Shown here piece by piece: positions 10,736-22,210 of a stretch of DNA of 64,000 nucleotides (positions within the stretch are counted from its first letter, which is position 1; the number at the start of each line of letters is the position of its first letter). Made by a program: the position numbers and the translations under genes. The stretch is taken from assembly GCF_030272615.1 (NCBI RefSeq), contig NC_081408.1, positions 340,166,793-340,230,792 of the forward strand, in the 5' to 3' direction. The DNA comes from Cryptomeria japonica (lineage: Eukaryota > Streptophyta > Pinopsida > Cupressales > Cupressaceae). The notes below the pieces were generated by a model. It did no database searches. It was not told the origin of the DNA and worked only from the letters and a program-made list of their open reading frames with translations.

Positions 10736-12456
10736 CCATAGAGGGCTCCCCTTTGTATCAGTATATGTATCATTTTTGTATTGTAGACACCTGCGGGTGA
10801 TTTTGTAGCCATATGATTCTTTTGACATCATTGTATCATGACACATTTGATTATATATGAGATGAGTCCCCATTTTTGCGGCAGCTATATGCATGTGTAC
10901 CTTATGTGATGAAATGTTCTTATGTGATGCATGTTTTATGATATGGATGCTTATGTGATGTGATGCAATGCAATATATTTTTGTTCTTTTATGTTGTATA
11001 TGTGATGCATGATGCAAATGTAAATGTATGTAATGCAAATGATTATTTACATGATGAAAATGTAAGATATGCTAACATGTATTGTATGCAGGATGTGATG
11101 CAATTGTGATATCTATATGCATGTATGAAATGCTTATATGTGGTGATGCAGGTGTAACCTACATGAAATGCAAATGTTTTTGGTGTGTCATTATACTAAG
11201 TCATGTGATAGCGGGCTACGTGGACTCGAGAAGGACAATGGAAGTCAATCAAGAAAGGGGGATGGAAGACAGAAGATATGAACGTGAAAGAGCTTCTTGT
11301 GCGTTATCATCATTGAGCTTTATTATGGAAAAATAGGTTATGACAATCAAGGCATTTGTTCTACCCAGAAAGTCATTGTACCTGTTTGCATGGAGATAAG
11401 ACAGTCACAAACAAGGAATGCCCCAGTTCATACTAGACTCACAGTGTCCTCATATCCTTGGACAAGTCATAGCATTACTAAAAGACAATCCATAGACAGC
11501 AAATGCAAATAGGTGACGATACCCCATCCTCGCCTTTCTAGTCAAAGACATCCTGGAGATAGTATCTCTAGTCAGAGACATCCCGGAAAAGCTAAAAGAC
11601 ATGTCACCAAAAAGATAAAATCAAAAGAAAACCAAGACTCGACACCAACATCCACTGTAGTCCTCAAGTTTAGTGTCTCTTGTCACTTGTATAAGTCATG
11701 TTTGATTGGTCACAATGTTCACTTTCACAAAAAGGATAGATTAACACTGAACCATATGTTGTCTGAGTCTGTTGAAAGATTTGATTTTGTTGAAGCCCAT
11801 TGTTGCTGCTGTGTCTCATCTGAAACTTACTAAATCCATGAAACTGATACCTTATTGCGGAGAAGATGAAACTTTATTGCGGATCTGCGATGCAAATGTT
11901 GCTTTATTGCAGATTGTGCGCGAATAGACTAAAGAAAGCTGGAAGAAACTGTACTCCTCGAAACATGTGATGTCTTTAGTTCCACACCCATCACTAGACG
12001 TAGGATTTGCCTTAGCCACAAATAGGATCCGATTTATTATGGATGGAAAAGGAGTGAAAAGGGGAGGTTATGGGTGGCTAACCAATCTTAGGTAGATCAA
12101 TGACAGGCCATGATGGGAAATGGGTAAGTTTATTGTGAGTGAATAGGTTGTGAGTGTGTGCAAAGTGAAGGATGAAAGAGAATCCTGAAGGAGGGAGGAG
12201 CAAAGTCTCTACGCATGGCGCTAGTGACCCAGTTTTCACCATGGTACTTGCCCAGTGCGCCATCGAAGTGGTTTTCACCATTGGACAAAATTATTTCTCT
12301 TTACTTTTTTTGATTTTTCAGTTTTTTTTTTGTGTCACAAGGCGCCTGTTTGCCAGGTTTTCACCAAGTACGATTTTTTTTGTTTTAAATTTTTTTTTGT
12401 ATTTTTGAAGTTTTTTAATTTTTTTTTGTATTTTTGAATTGGGATACTCCGAAGAG
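10736..12456. other. Untranslated zone between convergent PMD and pol
   Basis: No gene is recognisable. The first part (10840-11160) is rich in ATGTGATGCA/GATGCAAATG words. Around 11840-11920 a TTTATTGCGGA word recurs. At about 12225-12375 three GGTTTTCACCA words (GGTGAAAACC on the element strand) occur with GGCGC nearby. The zone would hold the 3' ends of both the sense pol and the antisense PMD transcripts. Confidence 0.6.
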
Positions 12457-13907
12457 CTATGTGTAGAACCTGCGAAGGTGCATGCTATTGATAGGATCCT
12501 CCAAAGGTTCACCTTCTGTAGTTGAGAGCTGATATGCCCCAGATCCATATACCGCTGTGATGATGTAAGGACCAAGCCAGTTTGGTTCAAACTTTCCCTT
12601 CTTATCTCTGTCTTGCTGATTCTTGGGGTTCTCTCTAAGGACTAAGTCACCTACCTCAAATGTGCGAGGCTTCACCTTGTGATTGTAGCTACGACTCATT
12701 CTTTGTTGGTAAGCCTTGAGATGATTAAAAGTAGTTTGTCTTCGTTCCTCCAGTAGTTCTAGTTCTTGCAAGCGAGAGACCCTGTAATCGTCATCGTTGA
12801 TTATGTTTCTCAAAGAGACCCGTAAAGAAGGTAACTCGACCTCAATAGGCAAGATGGCTTCAGTGCCGTAGACAAGTGAGTAGGGTGTAGCTCTGTAGGT
12901 GTGCGGACACTTGTGCAGTAGGCCCAAAGTGCAGGATTGAGTTGAATATGCCAATTACGGCCAGCGTCGTCGACTGTCTTTTTGAGGATTTTGAGAATTG
13001 TTTTGTTAGATGCCTCAGCTTGGCCATTACCTTGGGGGTAATATGGTGTGGAGAAATGGTGGGAGATATGGAAGCGGTCACAGAGTTCACGAACATCCTG
13101 ATTTTTGAAGGGACGCCCGTTATCAGTAATAATGGAAGTGGGAATACCATATCGGCAAATGATGTAGTTTAGGATGAAGGTAGCAATTTGTTTCCCAGTA
13201 ACTTGTGTGAGAGGCACGGCTTCAATCCACTTTGTGAAATACTCTGTAGCTGTGATAATGAATTTATGACCATTGGAAGAAGGAGGGTGAATCTTGCCTA
13301 TGAGATTGAGTCCCCACTGACAAAAGGGCCAAGGAGATGCAAGTGGCTGTAGTTCTTGTGCTGGTGCATGTATGAGGTCTCCATGAATTTGACACTGCTT
13401 ACACTTCTTGACAAACTGATATGAATCTCTTTCCATAGTGGGCCAGTAATATCCAGTCCTGATGAGTTTCTTGGCCAAGGTAGGACCACTAGTATGCAGA
13501 CCACATATCCCTTCATGCACTTCTCGTAACGCAATCTGAGCTTCGTCACTTTCTAAACATCTAAGAAGGGTGCCATCTAGACCTCGTCGGTATAGGATAT
13601 CAGCTAGAATGATGTATCGAGAAGATTGGCGAATGAAAGTGCGGCGTTGGTTGTTTGATAGATCAGGAGGTAGGATATTGTCGCGAAGGTATGTGAATAT
13701 GGAACCATATAACTGGGATTCAGGACCAATAACACATATCATTTCAGTAGGAGTGATCTCGTATGAGGGAACTAGCAGGTTGTCTACCAAGAACTCATAG
13801 TAGGTTTCATTCTGCGGTAGATCAATTAGTGAAGCAATTGTAGCCATGGCATCTACAGCATGATTTTGTTCTCTTGGTATCTGCTCAAAATCTATCTTTG
13901 CGAAGTG
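12457..13907 (-). pseudogene. TatY integrase, frameshifted, first catalytic Asp lost
   Basis: This inserts the cDNA copy into chromosomes. An HHCC zinc site is visible (H-x6-H in HEGICGLH, CKQC). The DDE core has the second Asp (IITDNGRPF) and Glu (GQAEASNK), but the first Asp is Asn (WGLNLIGKI, codon near 13304). The C-terminal part (12457-12954) is in another frame; the change falls near 12891, where one base seems missing. The C-terminus ends ...NSMHLRRFYT without a chromodomain, as in Tat/Athila rather than chromoviruses. It joins the RNase H upstream in one frame, broken by TAG at 13908. Confidence 0.9.
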
Positions 13908-14837
13908 CTATTTCAGATCATCTACCAGTTGTTTGTAAGGCATTAGTTTTTCGTCTTTTGTTTGATAATCATCAGTTGCTTGACGGATGACCAGTTGAGA
14001 GTCCCCAAAAACACGAAGTTCTTGGATCTTCCACTGAACTGCAATTCTTAATCCAGTTGTTAATGCCTCATATTCCGCTATATTGTTAGTGCAAGGAAAT
14101 GATAAGTGGTATGAATTTGGTATAGAATCGCCCTGGGGAGTTATAAAGAGTATACCAGCTCCTACCCCATGCTGTGTGTATGAGCCGTCAAAGTATAATT
14201 GCCATGGCTTTGCATGTGATATTGTCAAAATTGCTTCATCTGGAAATTCTGACTGTAGAGGAACATCATCTATCATGGGAGCATCTGCTAATTGATCTGC
14301 GATTGCTTGTCCTTTTATTGCTTTTCTATCCACATACTCGATGTCGAATTCACTCAGGATCATTACCCACTTGGCCAACCGCTCAGTAAGTGTAGCTTTG
14401 TTGAGAAGATATTTTAGTGGATCAATTCTTGCAATCAACTTAGTTTTGTGAGTGAGCATATAATGTCATATTTTTTGTGAAGCAAAGACCACAGCGAGAC
14501 ATGCATGCTCGATTGGTGTGTAGTTTAGCTCATATCCTACCAATGTGCGACTGATATAGTATACTATTTTTTCCTTGCCGTCAGCAACTTGTTGTCCTAG
14601 GAGTGCCCCTAGTGCCGTTGGAGTAGCTGATATGTAGAGTAGCAAAGGTTGATTTGGAATTGGTGGCATCAAAACTGGTGGATTCAAAAGATAGTCTTTG
14701 AGTGCCTGAAAAGCCTGTTGACAGTTCTCATCCCATTTGAACTTGATGTTCTTATGTAGCAGGTGCTAAAACGGATTACATTTATCTGCAAGTTGTGCTA
14801 TGAATCTTCGTATGGACTGGAGTCTCCCTTGTAGAGA
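13908..14837 (-). pseudogene. TatY RNase H tether and second (archaeal-type) RNase H
   Basis: RNase H degrades the RNA of the RNA-DNA hybrid. The first module (14466-14687, LLLYISATPTALGALLGQQ) looks like the degenerate gypsy RNase H. The second (about 13850-14200) has the canonical archaeal/plant-type set: Asp in LYFDGSYT, Glu in NNIAEYEAL, Asp in VFGDSQLV, and the last Asp in NHAVDAMAT beyond the stop at 13908. This dual layout is known for Tat elements. In-frame stops are TAG 14766-14768, TGA 14466-14468 and TAG 13908-13910. The reading frame is otherwise continuous with RT and integrase. Confidence 0.88.
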
Positions 14838-16304
14838 TCAAAGTTGACTGATATTCCTTGGTGGCAGCATGTCCAAGATAGCCTTGACTTTTGCTAGATC
14901 AGCTTCGATTCCTCTTTTAGACACAATGAATCCTAGGAGTTTCCCGGAGGTTACTCCAAAGACACATTTCTTGGGATTTAACCTTACTTTGTATTTTTCC
15001 AATCGATCAAAGATGACTGAAAGTATGTCCAAATGTGTATCTCTGTCTATTGATTTTCCCAAGAAATCGTCAACATAATCTTCCACGGTTATGTGCATGA
15101 GATCATGAAAGATAGTGGTCATCGCTCTTTGATATGTAGCACTTGCATTTTTCAGCCCAATGGGAATGACATTCCAACAGAAAGTTCCCCATGGACAAGT
15201 GAATGATGTTTTGTGTTGATCTTCAGGTGCAATCCTGATTTGATTATAACCAGAGAATCCATCCATTAAGGATAACATTTCGTGACCTGCTGTGAGATCA
15301 ACGATCAAGTCATTGTTTGGTAATGGGAAATCGTCCTTTGGACAAGCTTTGTTGATGTCTCTGAAGTCTGTACATATTCGGATGCTGTGATCTGGTTTGC
15401 TGACAGGTACTAAATTGGAGATCCATTCGGGATAATCAATTGGGCGTATGAATCCGACATCCAATAATTTTTCCAGCTCTGCCTTGACTAGTAATGCCAC
15501 TTGCGGATGCATTTTCCTTAATTTCTGTTTTATCAGCTTTGCCCCCAGTTTGACTGTCAAATGATGCATTACCAAATCTAGATCTAGTCCAGGCATATCA
15601 GCGTATGACCATGCAAAGTTGATTTGTCGTTCCTTGAAGAAGCTTATGAATTTTGCCCTTTCAGACTCTGTCAAGGATTGAGCTAAAAATATGTTGTGTG
15701 GAACTTCTTTTGTACCAATGTTTGTCTTTATAGTCTCCTCTACCAACATGGATGACTTTTCCTCATATGATGCTGGGAGAATGTCGAGCCTTCCATCTTT
15801 GGGTGCCTCAGAGAGGTTTTCACCCTCAGATACGTCCTTTCTTTTTACTTTTTTGGAGTCAGATAGCGCCACGGTGTGGTTTTCGCCATAAGACCCTTGT
15901 TTTGTTTTTATTTTCACATTTTTGCGACTGGAAGGTCCGACACCCTCACCAAAGTATGCCATGTTGTTGAGCTCTATGGTGTATCTTGCCTTATGGTCCC
16001 CAGGGGGAAGATCATCTCGTATGCCAAGATAGTCGATAATAGCTTCATCATTTTGAAATGTATCAAATTGTGCTGGTCCTTCATGATCCCAGTCAATGAG
16101 TTGGGGGTGAACAAGGGGAAGGTCTTTAACGTTTTTGGAATTTGCAAGGCTAAGAGTGAAGATGTGGTTATATTTGGGTATGTCGAGACAATCATCAAGG
16201 TCATCGATGGCACTCTCCTCATCAATTTCGATCGTGAGTGAATCCAAATTTTCATCACTAGTAGCGCCTTCCGGGACAGGTGTCCTCATCCTATGTGATT
16301 TCAA
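14838..16304 (-). pseudogene. TatY reverse transcriptase
   Basis: This copies element RNA to DNA. The 488-residue stretch has an acidic N-terminal linker (1-200), then RT at about residues 265-460. Motifs are RICTDFRDINKACPKDDFPL, LMDGFSGYNQI, FTCPWGTFCWNVIPIGLKNA and the active-site YVDD (residues 410-413, near 15070), all intact. The linker contains two GENxxxxALS/SEAP words whose DNA matches the GAAAACC repeats at 12225-12375. The frame is the same as the preceding gag-protease frame (TAA 16353-16355) and the following RNase H (TGA 14838-14840). Confidence 0.93.
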
Positions 16305-16352
16305 CCTAGGACCTTGAAACGAAGACTGTGCGGGATCCTTATGGGTTGGTTC

Positions 16353-18836
16353 TTAACCAACTTTGAACTTCTTGTAAAATTCCTCTTCTTCTGTGGGTTC
16401 ATCTGGCTCCCTGAATGTTTCGGTGAGCTCATAGTCACTAGAGGATTTGTCTGAACCCCATTCCCATTCGTTGGAGTCTGTGGAATAGTAGTCCTCTTGT
16501 TGAATTTCGGCAACTTTGATTTTTGAGGTCCTTTCTGTTCTTTTATTGTGTCTCTTAGAAGTCAGAAAACCCAGTCCCTTTGAGCGTTCCCATCTTACAG
16601 TTAATTTAGGTTGTAAGGGCTCCATGACGCCTTCTTTGCGTAACCCAAGAGGGCTTTTTCCATCATACCCGTATCTTTGTAAAATTTTGAAGCCTTTTCC
16701 ATAATTCTCACAGGGTAGAATAATCTGATCATGTGTGTCCTCTTCAATGTCTTTATAGAGCATTTTATATAAATTTTCCTCTTCTAGTTCACCCCATCTT
16801 TGAAAGGTAGTAGGATCCCATTTGAGTATCATGATGGAGATTTGCTTGTTAGGATGTGGCCTCCCATATTCTTTTGGAGAGCTCATGACTTGTCGTAAAT
16901 ACATTGTCTGATACAAAGTGTATTCTCCCATGCCTTTGTCTTGAAACTTGCCTCTAAGTTCACCTTGTTTGGATGTCGAAGGTTTTAATGACTCAGGGTC
17001 AATATATGCTGAAGAAGGAGTAGCCTCACGATTACTGGGAATGATAGTCTCAGTATGTGATCTCAAGTTATTGCAATATATGAATGGATTTGGATCACCG
17101 TTGACTGTTACCTCGACTCCATTATGAGGAAACTTAATGCATTGATGATATGTTGATGGGACTGCCCTCATTTCATGAATCCAAGGACATCCTAGCAATA
17201 TGTTGTATGTGAGATCTAGATCTAGGACTTGACAAACCACATCCTTTGTGACTGGCCCAATTCTTAGCGGTAAGGTGACCGTGCCATTAGACGAGCGCTC
17301 TTCATCATCATACGCCTTGATGGTGATTTGGTTTGTAGAATTGACAGCTTTATCAGAATATCCCAATTGTTTAATGGTACTCAATGTACAAATGTTTAGA
17401 CCTGCTCCTCCATCTATCAGGACTCGCTTTATTCGATGTTTATGTATGCAGGCTTCAACGTGTAAAGGTGCATTATGTGGCTGACTTATGGAGGCGTCAT
17501 CGGCTTCTGTGAATGTGAGGGAGTGTGGAACGGATAGGTATCCCACCATGGCTTGAAACTGGTCCACATTTAGATCAGTAGGGATAGCTGTATCTCTCAA
17601 GATTTTGTCAAGGATAGCTTTATGAGCGGGGGATATGCGTAAGAGCTCAAGAATGGAGATGAGTGCAGGTGTCTTCCCTAACTGTTCTACAAGATCGTAC
17701 TCAGGTTTGGTAGATGAAGAATTGGTATTCTTAGTTGAGGCACCTAGCAACGTAATCTTACCTCGACGGGTTGTAACATGACATTCAGAGGTAGATTCGG
17801 ATGAAGATCCAACACCTCTTAGGACAATCTTAGGTCTCTGAGAAGGATTCTCAGGATTCATGTTCTTGATAGTAATAGTAGAGATATGATTGTCCATTGA
17901 GATGTGATTGATAGTAGAATCATAATTATAAGGTGCTCTAGTGTAATTGGCTTGATCATCTATGACTTTGGCTTTTCCTTTGTCATGTTTTGGGAATGGT
18001 TCCTTAAACATCTCATGTTCTTGATTAGATGAATGTCCCTCAATCTCAATATCGCCTCTATCAATGAGATATTGCACAATGTTTTTCAATCGATGGCAAT
18101 TACCTGTTTTATGACCCTTGCTCTTATGAAATTCGCAATACTCATCATCATTCCACCAATTTGGTTTGACCTTTGGTTCATATGGAGGAAAATCTGGAAC
18201 TGTGATCACTTTGTTTGCCACCAGCTTTTTGAATACTGATTCGAGTGGTTCTCCCAATGGAGTGTACTTCCTTCGTGGTTTAGAAGTTGTTTGAGTGTTC
18301 ACTTGATTGTTGGTAGAACTTAATCCAGAAAAGATGTACTTAGGTCTCACTGTATTGGCATCAACAACGCCATCATTAACTATGTTCTTGTTCTTGTTCC
18401 AAAATTTTGGTTTGTCCTTTCCTTTAAAGTCCTCTTTGTTTTCTTTGAATATCTTGATGACTCCTTGTTCAATTAAGACCTTTTCTGTTGCTAGACCCTT
18501 TTCAATAACATCCTTGAATGTAGACAAACAAGCTTTTCTGAGATCATAGCCAATAGCCTTGTTAACGTTTTGTGTGAACATTTCTACCATTTGTTTCTGT
18601 GGGATTTCACAAGAGCATCTACTAGCTAGATTTCTCCATCTTTGTAAAAATGTTGCGAAAGATTCTCCTTCCTTTTGTTTAGTATTGCACAAGGTAGTGA
18701 CTGAGACATCTATTTCTATATTGTAAGAGAAATGCTGAATGAATGCCTCTACTAAGTCGCCCCATGACTTAATACCGGGAGGTAATTGAGAAAACCATTC
18801 CATAGCTTGATCGCCTAAGCTCTGTGGGAACAACAA
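16353..18836 (-). pseudogene. TatY gag C-terminus, aspartic protease and G-patch-like segment
   Basis: This 827-codon open stretch begins inside the capsid region (FATFLQRWRNLASRC, residues 60-74). A C-x2-H-x4-H-x4-C knuckle follows at residues 234-247 (CEFHKSKGHKTGNC). The retropepsin active site is LIDGGAG (residues 473-479) with the flap-side motif NILLGCPWIH (545-554). Residues about 713-755 (FKILQRYGYDGKSPLGL) resemble a G-patch, an RNA-binding motif found near some retroelement proteases. The N-terminal part of gag is in another frame, so 18836 is a frameshift point and not the true start. Confidence 0.85.
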
Positions 18837-18837
18837 T

Positions 18838-19983
18838 CATCAAATATGTTTCTTCTGCCGCTACCTCTATGCAGGCTGTGAAAAATTGTCTTATGTGTGC
18901 CTTGGGGTCTCCTTTCCCTCTATACTTGTCAAATTTTGGCGTCACAAAGTGTGCAGGAAATGGAGGCATTGGAATGCTCTTATCAAAGGGATAAGGACAT
19001 ATATCTCTCATAGTGTATGTTGGTTTTGATGTACTCATGTCCTCCATTTTCTTTTGTAAATCTCTTATTTGTTGCTCCAAATTGTTCTTGGGAGGAGATT
19101 GATTTCTTGTAGCATACCCCGTGTTTGAAACACCCATTTGAGGAGGAGCTTGTTGCATTTGCATGTATGGATGATACTGATCGTAGACATGTCCATATGG
19201 AGGTCTATATTGCTATGGCATATATGGAGCACTTGGCATAACTTCATGTTGAGGGACCCCATATCTATTTTGTGCATATATACCATATTCAATAGGCATT
19301 TCATTTTCCATTGTGTTGCCCCCAATTTTGACATGAGGTCTCCTTGTGTCAAAATTTTGAGGATGCCTTTGAGTATCTACTTGTTTTGATTGATCCACAC
19401 CTTGAGCATGTGATTGAGCATATCTATCCACATAAGGCTTCCATGATGGTCTTCGAAGGTAAGTATCATATGTTTGAGCTTGTGTGTGTGGAATTGCTGG
19501 TTTTTGAAGCAAAACTGATGGTGACTCAGGCATTATATTCAGTCCTCCATTTCCTCCACTATTTGGTCTCCTTTGATCCATGTCGGGTTGAGTTTGTTGT
19601 GATGGTCAACTTTCCATAAGTTGAGACATGTCAAAGTCATGAGGTATTTTAGCTCCACTTTGTGCCATCATGTGTAAAAAGTACTGTCGATCTCTCCTCA
19701 TTATCTCTTCAACCAATCTATTGAAATGAGGATTCATTATGGATTCTTCTATGTCTGCTGATAGTATTGAAAGGCTGTCCACATTGTCATTGCGTGTAGC
19801 ATTGTTGTTTATAGTGTTTGTGTTTTCCACATTTGGATTGTTTCTATAAACACCCATGTCTGGTAATGTAGTGTGCTCAGGATTATAAAATAAATCATTG
19901 TCATACTCATAAGAACTCATGTTTGCGGATTCTTGAGCTTCTTTAGCTATTCTCCTAGATTTTTGAAGGTGGGTTTCAACCAT
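18838..19983 (-). pseudogene. TatY gag N-terminal region
   Basis: Gag forms the particle and binds element RNA. The chosen start is ATG at 19983 (MVETHLQKSRRIAKEAQESA), the first ATG of the frame after the long leader. One frame runs to about 18840 with TGA at 19606-19608 and TAG at 19213-19215. A Gln/Pro/Tyr-rich middle is followed by the capsid entry PFPAHFVTPKFDKYRGKGDP. Near 18838-18841 about four extra bases shift it to the frame of the next feature. Confidence 0.8.
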
Positions 19984-20480
19984 GAACTAGGTGTTTGACC
20001 AATATGTGAGAGACTAGATGAAAAATATGAAAAGAGTATGGAAGACCAAGAGTTGTATGGAATGTAAATGAATCTTGAGGTGTACTTGCTATGTCCAAAG
20101 TGTAAGACCAAGTATGTAAGTAGTAGAGTAGGTGTGACTTCCAAAGAGAGGATCGTTTCTCTTGATGAGGTAAGTTGACCTTGACTCTAAGTAAGACCAA
20201 ATGAGACCCAAAGGTAAGAAACCTTGATGAGGGACCACTTAGCAAAGTGTAGTTGTATGTAGTGTGTTGAAAAAGTATAGTGAGGACAAGCAAGTGACCT
20301 TTTTGACCCAAGTTTAGACAAGTATGAATGTAGAATGAGATGTGAAGCAATGATGGACTGTATGAGACCTTAGAACAGGCTGAATGCTAGATGAAACCTG
20401 AAGAGACAACCTAGGAAGCTCAAGTATGCCGAAACCAATTTCCTTTGTTTGCTGGACTGTAAAAGTTTTCAATTGCTGAC

Positions 20481-20640
20481 ACAGACACCTCTGTATACTT
20501 CACAGACGCGATTCCCAGACAGAGACGTCTCTCTGTTTGACGCAGACGCTGCTAAAAACACAGACGCTATTCTGCCCTTCACAGATGCTCTTAGATGACC
20601 CAGACGCGGTAAAAACAGACACAGACGCGTTTCTGTAAAT
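20481..20640 (-). repeat. GCGTCTGTG repeats, leader cluster 2
   Basis: About eight degenerate copies of CACAGACGC on the plus strand (GCGTCTGTG on the element strand) occur, for example at 20503, 20556 and 20620. They are the same word as in the PMD intron, inverted relative to it. Confidence 0.8.
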
Positions 20641-21839
20641 TTTGTGCAATTTTCCCAATCTGTGAAGTTGTTTTGCTATGACCAAATCCGACTGTTTGAC
20701 TGTTTTTCGTGACAAGAAGACACAACGTTGATGACTCACTGTTTACAAGCTGTTTAGACTCCAAAAGTGTGTTGTTTGATGTAAAAAGTTTTGCATACAC
20801 TTGAAGACACAAAAGACACAATGTTTTGTTGTTTGGTCTTGAATGTTTGAGTGTTTAGCATAAGACAAGCACAAATCTTAAGGTTGGCCAAGACAATAGT
20901 TGTTGATCCCACATAGGGTTTTACCCCCGAGGCTACGCTATTCAGAGCGGATACTTAGATGCTTGACCTCACTAGCTCCACCCTTGACACTCACTTCTCG
21001 GGTCAGCCAAGCATTAGTCCCCATGAAAACTCCCCATGGTGAACTTTGTATCTCTACTAAGAACCGTATGTGTGTAGGCCGCTACCAGAGGTCCGACCTC
21101 CTGCCTCAACAACTAGAAGGATTTGGGCTTCTAAAACAAAAAGGTGCTAGTAAGGGTATCCGCTCGTGTGGCCATACATGCCGCACTTTCAGCTCTGTAA
21201 ATACAGAAGGCTCCAAGCCGGTAGGGGTTACGCCCTACAAATGATCAAATAAATTTGATCAAACGGGTTTATGGGGAGACATAGTGTCGATATGAACTAA
21301 TCAGCACACGTTATTCATAGTTTTCACCATGAATACATTTGATTATAGTGGCTTGGAAGAAGATGGCTTTTCTTTTGCTACCACTTGGGTCGTTCTCTTC
21401 TCACTAGTAGTCCTAATGACCACACGGGAAGACAGGCCCTCTAAAGATTAAACAAAAAGAGCCTATTGCTCAAGACACAAAAGACAATGATTCAATTTTA
21501 GTGCACCAATGGAAGTGTTTGCTAGTCTATGAAAACAAGGCACACAACAAAATTACAAAACCCTAGCTAAGGCCCTGCAACAAAATTGTTAGTAGTTTGG
21601 ATTGTTTCAAATGATAACCCCTTCCTGCAAGCACACAAGTTAGGTAAATTTTAGAAAACCCAAAAGACTTTGTGAAAAAGGGGCCTTCAACAAAAACGTT
21701 TTTGCCTCCAAAATAAGCTGCACAAACTTGGTTAGTCAGATCTGCAAGGGTTAGTCCAAAAGTAAACCAGATCTGAAACCCTAAACGCGAAATCCAAAAA
21801 ATTAAATCAAAGAAAAATTAAAAAAAATTTCAAAACAGA

Positions 21840-22100
21840 AAACACAAACGCAGTTATACCAGACATAGACGCGTCTGTATGACACAGATGCGGTTCTGTG
21901 ATGCACAGACGCACTCAGATAACGCAGACGCTTTTCCTGAACACAGACGCGATCAGATCTAACATAGACGCGTTTAGGAGACACAGACGCGGTTCCAGAA
22001 ACCTGCAAAATAAAATCTGGCAAAAAAACACAAGCGCGATATCCAATCCCACAGACGCTTCTGAAATTCAAAAACGCGATCCGAACGCTCGCAGATGCGA
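21840..22100 (-). repeat. GCGTCTGTG repeats, leader cluster 1
   Basis: About a dozen degenerate copies of ACACAGACGCG on the plus strand are separated by unrelated 8-20 base spacers. The cluster lies between the primer site and the conserved leader block. Confidence 0.85.
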
Positions 22101-22188
22101 AAATACCTAAAATGTCATCGAAAATTGTCCAATCTGCAACTTCAAAAATGCAAAATCTACAACAAAATTGTTAAATGCAAAGGACAAG

Positions 22189-22207
22189 GGTCCCACCAGG
22201 CGTGCCA
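22189..22207 (-). other. TatY primer binding site
   Basis: On the element strand TGGCACGCCTGGTGGGACC starts three bases after the 5' LTR end. It resembles the site of element A at 1612. Confidence 0.8.
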
Positions 22208-22210
22208 AAA

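Larger units (their letters stand above)
19984..22188 (-). other. TatY 5' leader, about 2.2 kb
   Basis: No gene is seen. On the element strand it reads primer site, GCGTCTGTG repeats (22100-21840), conserved block (about 21430-20900, shared with element A at 2930-3440), a second GCGTCTGTG cluster (20640-20481), then gag. The length is typical of Tat elements. Whether it is spliced cannot be judged by eye. Confidence 0.8.
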
